From Rhizophagus irregularis (Eukaryota; Glomeromycota; Glomeromycetes; Glomerales; Glomeraceae): 64,000 nucleotides of DNA. Below are positions 11,701-25,204 of this stretch, in pieces (within the stretch, counting starts at the first letter, position 1; every line of letters starts with the position of its first letter). The notes beneath the pieces are model-generated. The model saw only the letters and a program-made list of their open reading frames with translations. It was not told where the DNA came from and ran no database searches. Where the stretch lies: assembly GCF_026210795.1 (NCBI RefSeq), contig NC_089450.1, positions 1,116,001 to 1,180,000 on the forward strand, read 5' to 3'. The position numbers were made by a program, and so were the translations under genes.

Positions 11701-13814
11701 CATAGCTACCATTCAACAGTAAACAATAATTAGAATTAACTCAATAAATTAATATATAAACAAAAATTAATTATTTTACCTGGAGTTAAATGAGTTATTG
11801 TAACTTCATGTTCAGCCATCCAAGTAGCCAATCTTCCGGGAACACCGATATCTTCACTGGTTGGAATATGTAATTCAGCTCCAAGAAACAATGGAGTAAA
11901 GACTAAAAAAAAAAGACAATGAACAGACATTCAATTTAATAGGTGAAATCAGATTTACAAGAGACTAAGGATAGTACCCACAACGATTTCACTTTATTTT
12001 CAAAAATTCACTATCCAATGGCCGATCGGAATTAAATTATAATTGTGGAATACTATCCTTAAATAAAACATTCAAAACTTACTATCACGCTGAACTGGAT
12101 CGTGGGCGATTCCACTCAACATTGTAAATTTATCTTTGTCGGAAAGACCAAATTCTTTCGACATCCATGGATAATAATGTGTGAGTGAAAAATGGCGTCC
12201 TCTAACACCTATGAAAAAGGACAAATAAAGTTAACATATGATAATTATAGTTACTGTAAACATTTTTCCTTTTACCTTTTGGAATTCCAGTACTTCCGCT
12301 CGTAAAGCTTAAAGTTCCAATACTATCTGGTCCAATGACTACATTAACATCATCTGCATTTCGAATTGAATCTAATGCATCACCACCAACAACTTCACCA
12401 CCCCTTAAAAATCCATCATCTGCAATTTCTAATGCAGGAATTTCACATTTGATTTCAAGATTCTCTTGAATATATGCGCGAACAGATGGATGTAAAGTTC
12501 CCGTACGTTTGAGCAGAATGATTCCACGTGGTACGGCAACTGATAAATATATATTTTGGCGATCTGGTGGATAAGCCGGATCTAATAAAATTAAGGAAGA
12601 ATCGATCATTAACAATTTAAGAATTTTCTTTTCTTTTTTTTTACTTTTTTTTTTTTTACTAACCAATTACGCTAAATGTAGCACCGGCTTTGAGAACACC
12701 CATTATTGCAACAACTAAATCTACGCCACGATACGCATATATCATAACTACATCTTCCCTTTCAATTCCGTTTCGAATTAAATAGCGTGCAACAAGGTTA
12801 GAAGCTTCATAGATATGACGATATGTAAATATATGATTCTCATCACTATCAGCGCGAGATTCTATCACACAAGACCTATCAGGAAATTTTTTTGCATTAC
12901 TAGCAAAAATATCCGTAATGGCACCTTGAAATTCATCCCATTTTAAATCCGAACGTGGATCAGGAAGAACTTCACGACATTTTTTAGATAGGATAGGAAT
13001 CTGAGCTACAGTTAATTGGTTATTTCCAACTACACTATCAAGAATAGTAATTAATTGAGAAAATATATGGGAAATTCGTTTTTCAGAAAATAAAACTTGA
13101 TTATAAGATATTGAGATTTCTATCGAAAAAAGTGCCTGGCGTAATGAAGAATGTGAAGTAATTAAAACAGTAAGATCTGTTGTAGATGACGTCGCTTGTA
13201 GTAGTGGTTTGTCTGGAATATCAGTTTGATCAAAAAAACGAACACGAAACAATGGTGAGTGAGATATTGAAGATAATAATGATTGAAATGGGATTTCATC
13301 AGCAGTTGCATCTCCTTCAACCTTAAATGAACAGGATGTTATTTGATAATGTTATTTGATATTGTGATATTGTTCAATAATTATAAAAATAATCATTAAT
13401 TTGACTTACTTGATGAACCTTTTGAACCACTTGTTCAAAAGTATCTGTAGGGCTAATGGGTATTCTTAAAACGAGAGGATTTCTTGAACCTGAAGAAGAT
13501 CCTACAGCGATATCCTCTACACCGGTATATCGGTATAATAGTATGGAGAATGCAGCCAATAGAATTATGAATGGAGACGTGTTCCCATTATTTGTTCCGT
13601 TCACATCTATTAGAGATAGGGATGGTCTCGAAAGTTGTAAAATTGCTATTGATGTTGCTTCAGTTAAAGTTATTTTCTTAACTGCCTCAACAACCTTTGC
13701 TGGCGAAGGTCTAGGGTAATCAGTAGGTAATTGAAGTTCGTTTAAATTTTGTAAACGCTGTTTCCAACGTTCTAATCGTTCATGTGCTAATCGATCTTGT
13801 TCTTCTGTACTCAT
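8793..13814 (-). CDS. LYS2: L-2-aminoadipate reductase (alpha-aminoadipate reductase)
   Basis: Ten exons: 13814-13410, 13321-12664, 12581-12276, 12208-12083, 11902-11780, 11705-11175, 11099-10785, 10716-9881, 9802-9457, 9382-8793. They join in frame to 1411 residues, close to the ~1390 usual for fungal Lys2. The enzyme uses ATP and NADPH to reduce 2-aminoadipate to its semialdehyde in lysine synthesis. Order of parts: a truncated condensation-like N-terminus; an adenylation domain ([60 protein letters not shown]); a carrier domain with the phosphopantetheine serine in [14 protein letters not shown], which needs a Lys5-type transferase; and a C-terminal thioester reductase of the extended SDR type ([11 protein letters not shown], then [10 protein letters not shown]). 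All key motifs are present, so it should be functional. It is divergent from the HMG-box gene at 14.5 kb. An acidic insert ([17 protein letters not shown]) in the adenylation domain looks lineage-specific. Confidence 0.97.
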
Positions 13815-14486
13815 TTTTAAAAATTAAGAGGAGTTGACAAATCCAGATAAAAAAACATTAAAATGATAAAGAAAAGCCACATCTTTATATATTGATGATT
13901 GATCCATCGACCATACTAAAGTTTCCGCGTTATTATGGAGATACCATACTAGTTAGTTACATTGTTACTTGTGTACATCAAGAACATCAACATATTTGAT
14001 AATGATAATTAATTAGATTATCAAGTAATTTAGTCAATATGACATATCTTTGAGGCTGAAACGAATTTAATGAAAATCATTCTAATTTTAACCAATCGGT
14101 AGTATTAATTAAGGTCTTAAATCAAAATCGCCATATATACTGTATACAATAAATACAATAAACATTTAATTACGTAATACAAAATTGTAGTTTTCGAATC
14201 ACATGACGATTGAATAGAAGAAATTGAGTTTTAAAAATTTTTTTTAAACTATACGTAAACTCGAAATTTCGAATCAAAAAAAAAAAAAAAAAAAATCATA
14301 ATAGTTTGTGTAGTTTGCGGGAATAAAAAAAAACTTTTTGATGGGTTGATAAAATAGTATATAATCATGCGGCTTAAATAAGCTTCTCATTTATAACTTG
14401 CTTTTTACTTGTTCCCGATAAAAAGATAAAAAACTTTTTTTTATAAAAATTTATTATTATTTATAAATATTAAATAAAAAGAAAAC
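13815..14486. promoter_or_regulatory. Shared 5' region between divergent LYS2 and HMG-box genes
   Basis: A 670 bp interval between two divergent starts, so both promoters must lie here. A TATATAAT string at 14358-14365 stands about 120 bp before the HMG-box ATG and is a reasonable TATA candidate. A poly-A tract lies at 14277-14296. No Lys14- or Gcn4-type operator could be assigned with confidence by eye. Confidence 0.4.
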
Positions 14487-16357
14487 ATGGGTCATTTCAA
14501 ACCAGTAATTAAAACACAGGTTGCTTCTGCAGTGACAAATACGTCTTCGTCTTCTAGCAATGATAATAAAAATAATTCACCTCCCACGCCACCAAATGAT
14601 ACAGCACCAACGACGGTTAGTGTATCCACACAAAAAAGTCGAAAGAATCAAAAAGTATCTGATGGACAGATAAAAAAAGCAGCTACGCCACGTAAAAAGA
14701 GAACGAATAAAAAAACTGTCGCAACAAAAGCAACTGTTGTTGAGGAAGCTAGTACAGAAAAGATATCAAATTCACATGAAACAAAGCCAAATGTGGCAAT
14801 GTCAACGCCGGAAGGATCGACGGCTGCATCTACACCAGATGGTGCGTTACCCGCTTCTGCTAGCAAAGCTACAAGGAAACGAAAGAGTAAAAGTAACAAA
14901 AATAATGATAATTTACAAATTGAGGCAAATAATCACGAGAGTGAAAGCAAACCAAAACGAGCAAGAAAAGCCAAAGATCCGAACGCACCAAAAAGACCCC
15001 TTAATGCGTATTTGAGGTTTTCTTTAGTGAAAAGGTAGATCTTAATTTCCAAATATAATAATGGTCCCCTTTTATCGATATTATTCTATTTTTAGCTAGC
15101 AATAAACTGATTGTTTTGTTTTTTTTTCGTATATTTAATTGACCTTAATAGGGCAGAATTGAAGCAACAGAATCCTGGGATGGGTCCAAAAGAAATAACA
15201 ATAATGCTTGGAGAAGCGTGGAGAAAATTATCCGAAGATGAAAAGAAGGTAATAACTGATTTTACTACTATTTCACTCAAAAGATACACTACACTTTAAT
15301 TAACCTTTATATATGTTATTTCTTGATTTCACAGACTTATCATGATCTTGTAACACAAGCTTTCGTGCAGTGGCAAGAAGATATGAAAGCATATCAAGCA
15401 GTAAGTATCAAACTTTTTAAATAAAAAAATAAAAACTAAAAACTAAAATAATTGATACTAAAGCTTTTTATTATTTTAAAGTCAATTGGTATAGAGCGTG
15501 TACAATATAATCGTGAGCAAAATACGGTGCGAGCAAATGAAAGTGCAGACATAAATCCTTCCACGGAAGAAATATCAGCTCAAGATAATATACAACTAAT
15601 TTCGCAAGGTAATTTAGAAATGCAACTAGCCTCCGATAATGGAGTAAATAACTTGCCCGAAATCATCACAAGTAACAATACGGTCGATGGGTTATATCAA
15701 CTTCCAGCAAACACGACAGATTCAACTTACGACTTATATGACCAACGAGATTCTATGGAGGATTTTTTAGACATGGCTGATAATTCACAAGCATATGGAT
15801 ATCGTTCAACCAATACAGATATGAATGGAACTCATTTATATATGGATTCACTTCCATCTACGATGATTCCTATACAAGTGGGCATAGTTAATCAAGATGC
15901 GCATAACTCATACTATATTCAAGATCTTATTCCTACACATCAAGAACGAGAACAAAATCAGGTTGCCAAACAAGATCTACTTCTTTGCCAACCATTTGAT
16001 CCATCTGCGGTTAATCAAGAATTAGAATCAAACGTTCAAGAAAATCCTATTATTCAAAAACAAGAAAGACCTGATGCAAACAATATGTTGCTTTGTCAGC
16101 CATTTGAACCTTCCGATAATAAAGTCATGACGGATAATGACAATGATGATTCATGGTTACAAGACGGAACTCAATATCAGAATCAAATTGTACAACACAC
16201 ACAACAGGAATTTTCTGAATCAATGATGTATTCGCAGGTTCCACAATATGAGCAGCAATTTCAAGAACACGCACCTCAACAATCAGAAGAAATTCCACTT
16301 CAAGAACTTCAACATATTGAAATGTATCAGCAGTCGTTGCATCATCTAATTCTATAA
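14487..16357 (+). CDS. Single HMG-box protein with Q-rich C-terminus
   Basis: Four exons, 14487-15034, 15152-15248, 15335-15400 and 15482-16357, phases 2/0/0, total 528 residues. Residues ~1-160 are low-complexity with basic patches (KKAATPRKKRTNKK, KATRKRKSKSN), giving likely nuclear localisation. The HMG box starts at DPNAPKRPLNAYLRFS, crosses the first intron into AELKQQNPGMGPKEITIMLG, EAWRKLSEDEKK, and ends with VQWQEDMKAYQA. The DPNAPKRPLNAY start resembles HMGB/Nhp6-type boxes, which bend DNA with little sequence preference. The C-terminal ~290 residues are Asn/Gln-rich, with two similar motifs (LLCQPFDPS and LLCQPFEPS) and look like a disordered activation-type region. This build, with a single box and long flanks, suggests a transcription or chromatin factor rather than a small Nhp6 protein. 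Direct targets are unknown. Confidence 0.92.
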
Positions 16358-17116
16358 GTGAAATAAAGCAAACTGTTCGTTTACCTAGCAACATATTAAC
16401 TTATTGATTAGTGAATGCTCTAATTATTAAATGCTTGATTATATGCTAAATAAATAAAGAAATTAATTAATAAATTCTTTTATCATAATGTATAAATTAT
16501 TATAAGGGGTGAGAATGAAAATCACATGTAATGTATGAACAATTCTTTTATACGGAATAGATCATTTGCGAACTATTTGTTACACATTTATTTCTCTTTC
16601 AAAATTGCATTTTATATTTTATAATGAATTTTTATTGTGTGCTTAATTTGGGTTCTTATCCGGCACAGCCAAATTTTTTATGATAATCTTTCAAACAGCA
16701 AAATGTTTGAAATCTTTTCAATTTCGTTTATGGGTTAGGATTACTAAAAAAGATTTTGATTTTTAGTAGCACATCGGAAAATTCAGACAATAAAAATCTT
16801 GATAAATTAAATTCAATATAATTTAGTTTATTTGGTTAATATTTAATAAGCCCATTTGGTTATTTGGTTGAAATAAATCCGATTACCTTTTTTTGGTAGA
16901 GCAAAATTTTGAGTTAGATAATAATTAAAAAATAATTACTTAATTAACTGCTTAAAAAATTTTGTCGTAATCTTGATGTCAATATGAGAGGAAATAAAAA
17001 AAATGAATTTTAATTTATAAAAATAAAAAAATAAAAAAAATGTATATTTTTTTTAAAAAAAAAAATCCTTAAATCCTTTTTTCTATTCCGTTGATAAAAT
17101 TTAGTAATTTCAAAAA
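16358..17116. other. Intergenic
   Basis: About 760 bp between two plus-strand genes. AATAAA strings at 16450-16470 are plausible polyadenylation signals for the HMG-box gene. The rest is A/T runs; the acetate kinase promoter should lie in the right part. No gene seen. Confidence 0.45.
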
Positions 17117-18542
17117 ATGACGAAGATAAACATATTAGCTATCAATGCTGGAAGTTCAAGTTTGAAATATAAATTATTTCTCTTTGATAAATCAAAAGAT
17201 GAAATAAATTTAGTATCAAAAGGATCAATAACTGAAATAACATCACCAACTTCTTCACAATTTACCGCAAAAATCATATCATCTAATACAAAAATTTCAA
17301 AATCATTAAATATTCAAACACATGAAAAAGCATTTTCTCATATTTTATCTTATTTACTTGATACTATAATAAATTCAAAAGAACAAATAAAATATATTGT
17401 TCATAGAATCGTTCATGGTACAACAGAATCTCAACCAATAATTTTAAAATCTGATTCATCACCTTCAAAAGAACTTTCTAAACTTGATTCACTTTCAGAA
17501 TTGGCTCCATTACATAATCATTCTAGTGTATTGATATTAAAATCTTGTTTAAAAGAATTATCAAATTCAATAAATTATGCATTTTTTGATACTTTATTTC
17601 ATCAATCCATAAAACCTCATATTTATACTTATGCTTTACCTTATGATGAAGCTAAACAGAAAAGAATTAGAAAATATGGTTTTCACGGTTTAAGTTATTC
17701 CTATGTTTCTAAAGTTGCTGCCAAACATATGGGAATTGATCTGAACGATGATAATTCAAAATTTATTTGTTTACATCTGGGAAGTGGAGCTAGTATGTGT
17801 GCTATTAGAGGTGGTAAAAGCGTAGACACTACTATGGGTTTAACTCCTTTGGAAGGTAAAATTACAATAAATAAATTTTTAATTTTAATTTTAATTTTAA
17901 TTTGATTTTTTACTAATGGTCAATTTTAACCGACATATCATCATAAAATGATTAGGATTACCAGGAGGCACGCGATCTGGTTTAATTGATCCATGTGCGA
18001 TATTTCATTTTTCATCAAAAGCACGCAAGGGTGATGAATCTCATCATCCAGTAGATAAACAATTTCATTTAACAGAAGCAGAATCCATTTTAAATCATAA
18101 TTCAGGATTTAAAGGTCTTTGTGGTACTTCGGATTTTAGTGAAATTGTAAAACAAATTCAAGATACTACAAATGGAAGTGAAAACTCCAATTCTTCTATT
18201 AATAAAGAAAGAGCAAAATTAACTTTTGATATTTTTATTAATCGTATTGTAAATTATATTGGAAGTTATTTTGTAACATTAGAAGGTAATGTGAGTGCAT
18301 TAATATTTACTGGTGGAATTGGAGAAAATAATAAAGAATTACGCGAAGCTGTTGCCGAGAAAATTAAATGTTTAGGATTTAAGAGTGTTGATAAAGAAAG
18401 GAATAAAAGTGTTGAAGAATTGTTTAAGAGCGGAAAAGATGTTGTGGATATTTCTAGTGGGTCAACTGAAAATTTTAGATTGTTGGTAATCGAAACTGAT
18501 GAGGAAAAAGAAATGGTTAATCAGTTAATCTCGAAAATTTGA
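17117..18542 (+). CDS. ack: Acetate kinase
   Basis: Two exons, 17117-17855 and 17956-18542, with a GT-AG intron in phase 1, giving 441 residues (bacterial AckA is ~400). The enzyme interconverts acetate + ATP and acetyl phosphate + ADP. Family motifs are all visible: N-terminal INAGSSSLKYKLF, the KYGFHGLSYSYV segment with the conserved histidine, the phosphate-binding HLGSGASMCAIRGGKSVDTT, GLTPLEGLPGGTRSG across the splice junction, and FTGGIGENN near the C-terminus. A short serine/asparagine insert lies between the last two. In fungi this enzyme is usually paired with phosphoketolase, not phosphotransacetylase; neither is in the window. The gene faces a carnitine acyltransferase gene. No signal peptide is evident, so a cytosolic site is likely. 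Confidence 0.96.
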
Positions 18543-18704
18543 ACGAGTTTGTAAGTTATCCATTAAAAGTTACTTCTATATTTTGTTAAATTATATTATG
18601 CATTATGCACCATAATTATGTGATCTTACAAATATTATTTAATTCTTTAATATTATAATATTAATAACATAAGATAAATGTTATCGTGCAGTAAATATTA
18701 TGAT

Positions 18705-18777
18705 GAGCATTTGAACATGCAATTATGGCACGAGCATTTGAACATGCAATTATGACACGAGCATTTGAACATGCAAT
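18705..18777. repeat. 27 bp tandem repeat, about 2.7 units
   Basis: Units begin at 18705, 18732 and 18759, each starting GAGCATTTGAACATGCAATT; the first two differ by one base and the third is cut short. A minus-strand frame through it repeats a nine-residue ACSNAR-like unit, which is a by-product of the period being a multiple of three. Confidence 0.85.
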
Positions 18778-19504
18778 GCCGTGTATTATGTAAAATATTG
18801 AATAATATTCTGCTGAAATTTCACGTGTGTCAAAGTCGGTCCACTTAGCCCACTTAACCCACTTATAATTGTTCTTTAATAGTGTGATATCATATGGATC
18901 ATTGACATGTAACACTTTTTTGGCTCTTCTCATAAGTTTACAACATGGCGGCAATGCTGTCAATTTTTGAATCAATGATTCGAAACAAATAAAAATTAAT
19001 ATATTTAATATATAAAAAAATTAATTTTTTTTTTTTGAAATTTACCTGCAACTTACCACTTCCAAAATTATAATATCGTTTTTTTAATGAATTAAATATC
19101 TTTTTTTTTTTGATGTCAATTCGAGTAAATGAATTTTAAAAATATTAGTCAATAAAACCACTTGAAAATGTTGAATTGTTCTTTTATTTGATATTAATGA
19201 ATATGATGACAATGATTGTATTGGTATTATTATTGATATGAAAATAAATATAGTAACTATATAAATAATTAATTACCCAATTCTTTTTGGTAACTTACCG
19301 CACTTTTAATGTTTGAAATATCCGCACTTTTAACGTTTGAAATACTTTTTCTCTTCATAACAATCTAGATTCTAAAGTTTAAAGCCTTTCTGAAACCAAT
19401 TACAAGCAACTGCCTTTAAATAATACTTTCAAATTATTATTAGGTTAAGACTGGTGAAAATAAACTTTAAATAATTATTAAATAATTTAGTTATCATAGC
19501 AAAA
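18778..19504. other. Intergenic between convergent genes, with a possible coding relic
   Basis: Mostly AT-rich. At about 18825-18975 the minus strand reads a compact, non-repetitive peptide (LTALPPCCKLMRRAKKVLHV, then DPYDITLL, then WVKWAKWTDFDT) that does not look like chance translation and could be the relic of a mobile or multicopy gene. It leads directly into the 27 bp repeat. No other gene is seen up to the 3' end of the carnitine acyltransferase gene. Confidence 0.35.
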
Positions 19505-21917
19505 TTAACAATAATCCACAGGTTTCAATGCTCTACCAACTCTTTTCATTCCTCCTCTCTTTTCTTCCAAACGATGCTCAAATAATGAATCAATACCACC
19601 AGCGTCAAAATAACCATATCCTGAAAGCATGCTAATGTTCTCTTCTTCAGATGAATTACGTATTGTACCAGGAACACGTTTTTCTGACTGAAGTAATAAG
19701 CGAACATCATTAAAGTAATTCTCAAGAGTTTGGAGGAAACGACGCGTCTGTCTATGTTTAGATGAGGCACAAAACTGTAAAACCAAATAAAATTATTTTA
19801 AAAAATTATAAAATAAATAAAAAAAATAAATTTAAAAAGGTTGAATCATATAACTTACCGCAATTCCTTCGTCTTTTATGATATAACCTATACCAAAACC
19901 CTCCGAAACTACCGGTCCAAACCCAAATAACCTTAAAGCAGGATTACCACAATTACTTGTGCTTATTACTGTGCTACTTAAAGTTTGCCAACCTATATCT
20001 CTAAATATAGCTGGTAACTTTGCTTCATTATTAGAGTTGCCAACCTCTTTTTGCCATACACATTGCAAAGCATATAAATGCCTATCTTGCCCCAAACCTT
20101 TTGCACACATTTTTGTCAAGTGTACATGAGCTTTAACAGCTGCACGTAAAGCTTTAAGTTTTTCTGAACCAGGTGCATCAGTCCACCAAAGTTTTACAAA
20201 ATCAACGGATTCTGTGGTAACAGAACGAATTGCTTCAGTTCGTCCATGAAGGAATGCCTTAGTCATTGCCGGTTCATAAGTACTTTCAATTGAACCATAA
20301 AGACCATAATAAGCAGCTTGAAAAGCCATCTATAAATAAAATAAAAAAAAAGATATGATAAAAAAATGGTATAAATTATATTTTTAAAATTTTTTTAAAA
20401 AAAAATTTTTTACCTGAACAAAAGCATCCGGACTAAAATTATAGTGTGTGATAAAACTTTTTCCATACTTATCAAATTCGAGAACTTTAACTTCATTCTG
20501 TAATATAAGATCACTTAACCTTGTTTCTGCAAATCTAATACCAACATGAATTTCAGGTTTAAAACTCCATTCAAGTTTCTTTGGATTTGTATCTATTATA
20601 CCATTTGTTTGATGATGATGAGAAGTTGGTTGTGAATTGAATATAGGTGTTGCATGACTATTAATTTTATGTGCAAATCGTAAAATAGTATCAGTATAAA
20701 TATCCGAAACAAAACGTAAGACAGTATGACCATCAACACCTTTAGGAAAAAAATGGATAAAAGAATGTTAACTTTATCAAAATATATAAATGATAAATAA
20801 ACCAATTATTATTATACAAATTTACCAGTATGTTCAAAATTTACACCGGCTGAACCATTTTCACAGACAATAATCTGCAATTTATCATACCAACGATTGG
20901 AACAAGTACCACATTGTACACCTTGTTGTATATCATATGTACCGCAAAGCATGTTTGTTGCAAGTTCATCACTAGTTTCAGGAGAAACTTCATCCAAACA
21001 AACTACAAATAAAGCAGAATCAAGTACTTTCAAGGCATCCTTATTATCTTCTGAAGATTTTTCTAATATATCTCTAAGCTCAGCCCAAATTGTACGATTT
21101 TCAGTAGAAAGAACACCAACTGCATTTTTTGCAATATCTACAATTGGTAAATCAGAAGCATCCTGTTTAATAGTTTTAAGATTATTTACAAGTTCTCTTT
21201 CATTAATTCCAACTTCATTATTTTCCTTTAATACATCAAACCAATAAAATTGTCCACGACATATAACAACTATATGTCTAGAATCTTGAGAAGTACTCAT
21301 CGTACAACCAGTTCCAGTAGGTAAACGAGCAGTTCCAAATAATCGATTAAATTGAGCCATACAAAGAGGAATACCCCTAAAATAATCAGGTTCAAGAATT
21401 TCTGTTCTTAAAGCATGAATAAATTTTAAGGAAGAAAGAATTAAAGAAGCGGCACGAATAACTTGATTATTTCTCGCGGGAGTGGGATCGTCTTCCAAAA
21501 CAAAGAATGGATTCAGGTTTAAAACAACTGGATCAGTATAACTAAGATAGGAATCATCCCAAAATTCTTCAATATAACTAGGTTTATCTTTAGCATAATC
21601 TATTAACTTTTCTTGAAGTTGAGGACCTTCCTTTTCAAGAAATTCCTGAGTTGCTGCGATTGTTTGTTTGTGATCTTTTTCTCTCTATATAAAAACAAAA
21701 ATAAGAATACAATTGGTATACGGTATACAACAAAAAAAAAAAAAAAATATTTTTTTGAAGTCAAATCAAAACAATATTTTACCTGAAGAGGTTTAACTGC
21801 AGAAAGATATCTTTTAATAGCATCTTCCAAAGGAGGTACTGGTAACTTTGGAAGATTATCTTGATGTTTAAAAGTTTTTTTGTTATGACTTTTATTTGAA
21901 TCAGAATTTTCAACCAT
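19505..21917 (-). CDS. Carnitine O-acyltransferase, probably carnitine acetyltransferase
   Basis: Five exons: 21917-21783, 21684-20826, 20739-20414, 20329-19859, 19774-19505, in frame to 686 residues (yeast enzymes of the Cat2/Yat1 class are of similar size). It moves acyl groups between CoA and carnitine, allowing acetyl units to cross organelle membranes. Visible signatures: N-terminal LPKLPVPPLEDAIKRYLSAV, choline/carnitine acyltransferase core SLKFIHALRTEILEPDYFRG, the catalytic histidine in FEHTGVDGHTVL (split by an intron), and the C-terminal STSNCGNPALRLFGFGPVVS with GFGIGY. The protein ends RALKPVDYC, so there is no SKL-type peroxisomal signal, and no clear mitochondrial presequence is visible either. 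Acetyl rather than long-chain specificity is inferred from the fungal family. It converges on the acetate kinase gene. Confidence 0.94.
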
Positions 21918-24168
21918 TTTTTTTTTTATGAAAGCAAAAAAATTACCAAAATTAATTTATATAGCAAAAATATTTCAACTAAAATAACTATGAGAAAATT
22001 TAAAGGATGAGATAATAAGTAAATAATAGATAATGTAATAACGCAGATAATGCAGATCCTTGATACCTTAAAACATCTTATGATCTCATAATCTTCTGTT
22101 TGTTAGCTTACGTCTTATCCCGCATATTTAAAGAACATTAAATTTAAATGGATAAGCAACATTTCACAAAAAAAAGGGATTAAGGGGATACAAACAAATG
22201 CAACTCAAATAGTTTTGTGCATGTGATCTATGTACATATTAATATAAATATATCCCAAAATAATTAATTTGTAATATTATTTTAGATTTTTTGATTTTTT
22301 AGATTTTTTAATTTGTGATCCTCCCTTTTTTTCATATAAAAATATAAAAGGCTGATTTCAATAGAGAAATTTTAATTATTTAAAAATTTTTGATCATTAA
22401 TATAATACCACAGTAAAATGCAGAAAATACGCATGTTACATAGAAACTCGTTGTTTGTTTCATCCAATTTTTTTAACCCGTTTAGTTAAATTGATTGAAT
22501 TTCATAATTGATAATTTTAGTATTCACTAATCAGAATTCCTCGTGTCAAAAAAAAAAAAGATTTTTCATTCTAGATCTTCATTTTATTAAGAAGAATAAA
22601 TAGAATTCGTCATATTGAGTTATTACGTTATAAATAGAATTTAATCCAATATAGGATTAGGATTAACATTTCTTCTGGTCATCTTGACGATTACATTATT
22701 TTTCTTTATTCTTATCATTTCAAATGATTGAAAAGAAAAGAAAAAAAAAAAATTAACCATTTAAAATTTCATTATTATCATTAAAAGACTTTCACGACAT
22801 AAATTTACATTACATGCATGTCGATTCTTTAAACGTCAATAATAATATATATGGTCTTATAGAAAAATTCCATTAAAATAAAAAATTTTTATTATCTCTA
22901 TCTGTTATAATTAATTTTTTGAATTTTTCCAGCCCTCTCACTAAACTTTAATAGAACAATATGAAACTAACCTCCTTAAATTATCATATATATATACATT
23001 GGCTGAAAATTTTTGTCCTACAGATGAAACTTTGATATTATTACAATTATGGATCAAAGGCGGCAAAAAGTAAAATATCAAGAATATCAAGAATTCCTAC
23101 CCCGGAAAGTATTAGAAAAGGATTTTTACATTATCGTACATAATCAGTTAGTCACTTTTCCAATTAGGAAATATAAAGAATTTCTTTCGAAAGGGAAATG
23201 TAAAAAAAAAATTTAATAAAAGAAACCATAAATGTTGGTACTTTTTTTATCAAAGAAAAAAGAAAAAAAAAACTATGATTACACAAACAAAAAAAAAAAA
23301 AGGAAAAAAAAGAAAATAAGAAAAAAAAATTGAAATTCAATAAAATATTAAAAAAGGGATGATTAGTTTGTCAAATGACTTTTGTGTGTAATTCTTTGAT
23401 AAAGTTTCATCTTTTTTTAACATTTAACGTACTACAAAAAAAGTAGAGTTTGGCGTGACTGCGGTAATACCAAGTTTGTTAGCCCCGGTATTTCAGTTTT
23501 ATTAACCAAATCTGTAAATCCCGTGGCCAATTAGCTTTTGAGCTTTATCTGTCCAATCAGATTCTCGATTTAGCCCATGAATTATTTTGGATCGATTGAA
23601 AATTTTACGTGTCGTAAAAGAAACAAGAAAAAATACAAGACTAAAAAGAGAAAAAAAGCTTTGAACACGAATATCGGTCATATTGCATATGTATTTCCTT
23701 GTTATAATATGATGTTAAATGTGATGATTACACAAAGGAAAAACTTGGGATCATAAAATTTCTTTTGTAGATCATTGTGCGTTAAACTACTTTCAGAATA
23801 AGTTGATCAAATATTGAAATTATACAAAAAAGTTCGCCATTTTTTATGAATTAAGTTTTATATATATATTATATTATGTATAATAAAAATAAAATTACCA
23901 GATATAATGGAAAGAAAATATGATTATATCAATTGGCGTTACTAATTTAATTTAATCAAAAAAAAAAAAAAAAAAAAAAATTTATTTTATATTTATTATA
24001 TTATATCAAATTTTGATTTAAATACCCCCATGAAAGCAAAATATTTTTCTTCCATACACAAAAAAATTTTTTTTCTTTTGATAAAAAATTATCCAACGAT
24101 TAAAATTTATTATTTTATTTGAAATATAGTGATTTTTTTTTGTGTTTTAATTATATACTACAACGAAA
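21918..24168. other. Long AT-rich intergenic stretch
   Basis: About 2.25 kb with many A/T homopolymers and no supported gene, RNA or clear repeat on either strand. It contains the 5' regions of the carnitine acyltransferase gene (left) and BTB copy 2 (right). Confidence 0.45.
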
Positions 24169-25204
24169 ATGTCAAACATAAAATGTAACGCTAAAGAACG
24201 TATAATATTAAACGTTGGCGGAATTAAAGTAAGTGTCTGTGCGAAGGGATTGTTTTTTTTTTAAAAAAAAAAATTTGATGTAGTACAATGTGGCGCAGCA
24301 ATTTCTAAAAGCTTCTTTTTTTCTTCTTTAGTATGAAACATTTCGATCAACGCTAACGGCATATCCTGAAACGATGCTCGGCACAATGTTTGAAGAACGA
24401 AATAAATCATTATTGCATCCAATAAATGGTAACGAATATTATATTGATAGAAATGGTCGATTATTTTATTGTATATTACAATTTTATCGAACCGGAAGAA
24501 TCCCATCTGCAGACCAAGGTTATTATTATTACGCGTTCAATAATTGAGATTCGCGTATTTTATTCCTTTACTAAATTTTCCTTTTTAAAAACTTAAAAGT
24601 GAAATGCTCGATACCTATAACGCAAGAAGAACTTGATGCAGAATTAGATTATTTCATGATACCTCGACCAAAACGTTTATTATCAAAAAAATGTACCAAT
24701 AATAAACAAACTGCTCAATTATCTTTAAGAAGTCGAACAATAGCTGCTGAATTAGATGATCTCGTTACATCATTAAAAACAGCGATTAATCGAGCGATAA
24801 TATATTTTCAAAAAAGATTTATAATGTCAAAGGGGGTTGGTTTTAATATAACACTCGAAATTTCTTTTTATGCGTCAGATCGTATGCAACCCTCAATTAC
24901 CGTATTACCAACGATAATAGGAAAATCTCCTGTGCCATTAATAGCAGAAGTTATAAATAAACCTGCATTTGGTACAAGAGCTTATGTATTATTAAATGGT
25001 TTTGGTGATAAAATTGGCGAACATTTAGAAGAATCTTATCCGGGATTATGTTGGGACCTTAATTGGTTTGAATATTATAATGATTCCGGTTCTTTAGATT
25101 CCAAATATCGTGTGAGAATACAAATATGCGATGATTTCGATTACGAAGAAATAATTAAGAATTGTTGTTTATCGGCTACTTCGTTAAAATATAGTTACTA
25201 CTAA
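24169..25204 (+). CDS. BTB/POZ (T1-type) domain protein, copy 2
   Basis: Three exons, 24169-24228, 24332-24518 and 24600-25204, giving 283 residues. Intron phases (0, 1) and the 187 bp middle exon match copy 1 exactly. The BTB domain runs from RIILNVGGIK through YETFRSTLTAYPETMLGTMF and RNGRLFYCILQFYRTGRIPS. The C-terminal conserved block is at about 190-270 (VLLNGFGDKIGEHLEESYPG, then CWDLNW and YEEIIKNCC). The donor of intron 2 is a weak GTTATT, so the exact junction is slightly less sure, but the frame and the paralogues support it. Probably an adaptor-type protein, by family analogy. Confidence 0.86.

Noticed and set aside
14648-15015. Open frames on both strands over the HMG-box gene
   Set aside because: Shadows in other frames; the HMG box and basic segments are in the called frame.
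18661-18975. 104-codon minus-strand frame through the 27 bp repeat
   Set aside because: Its C-terminal third is the tandem repeat read in frame, and no start context or splice partner was found; only the upstream part is kept as a possible relic.
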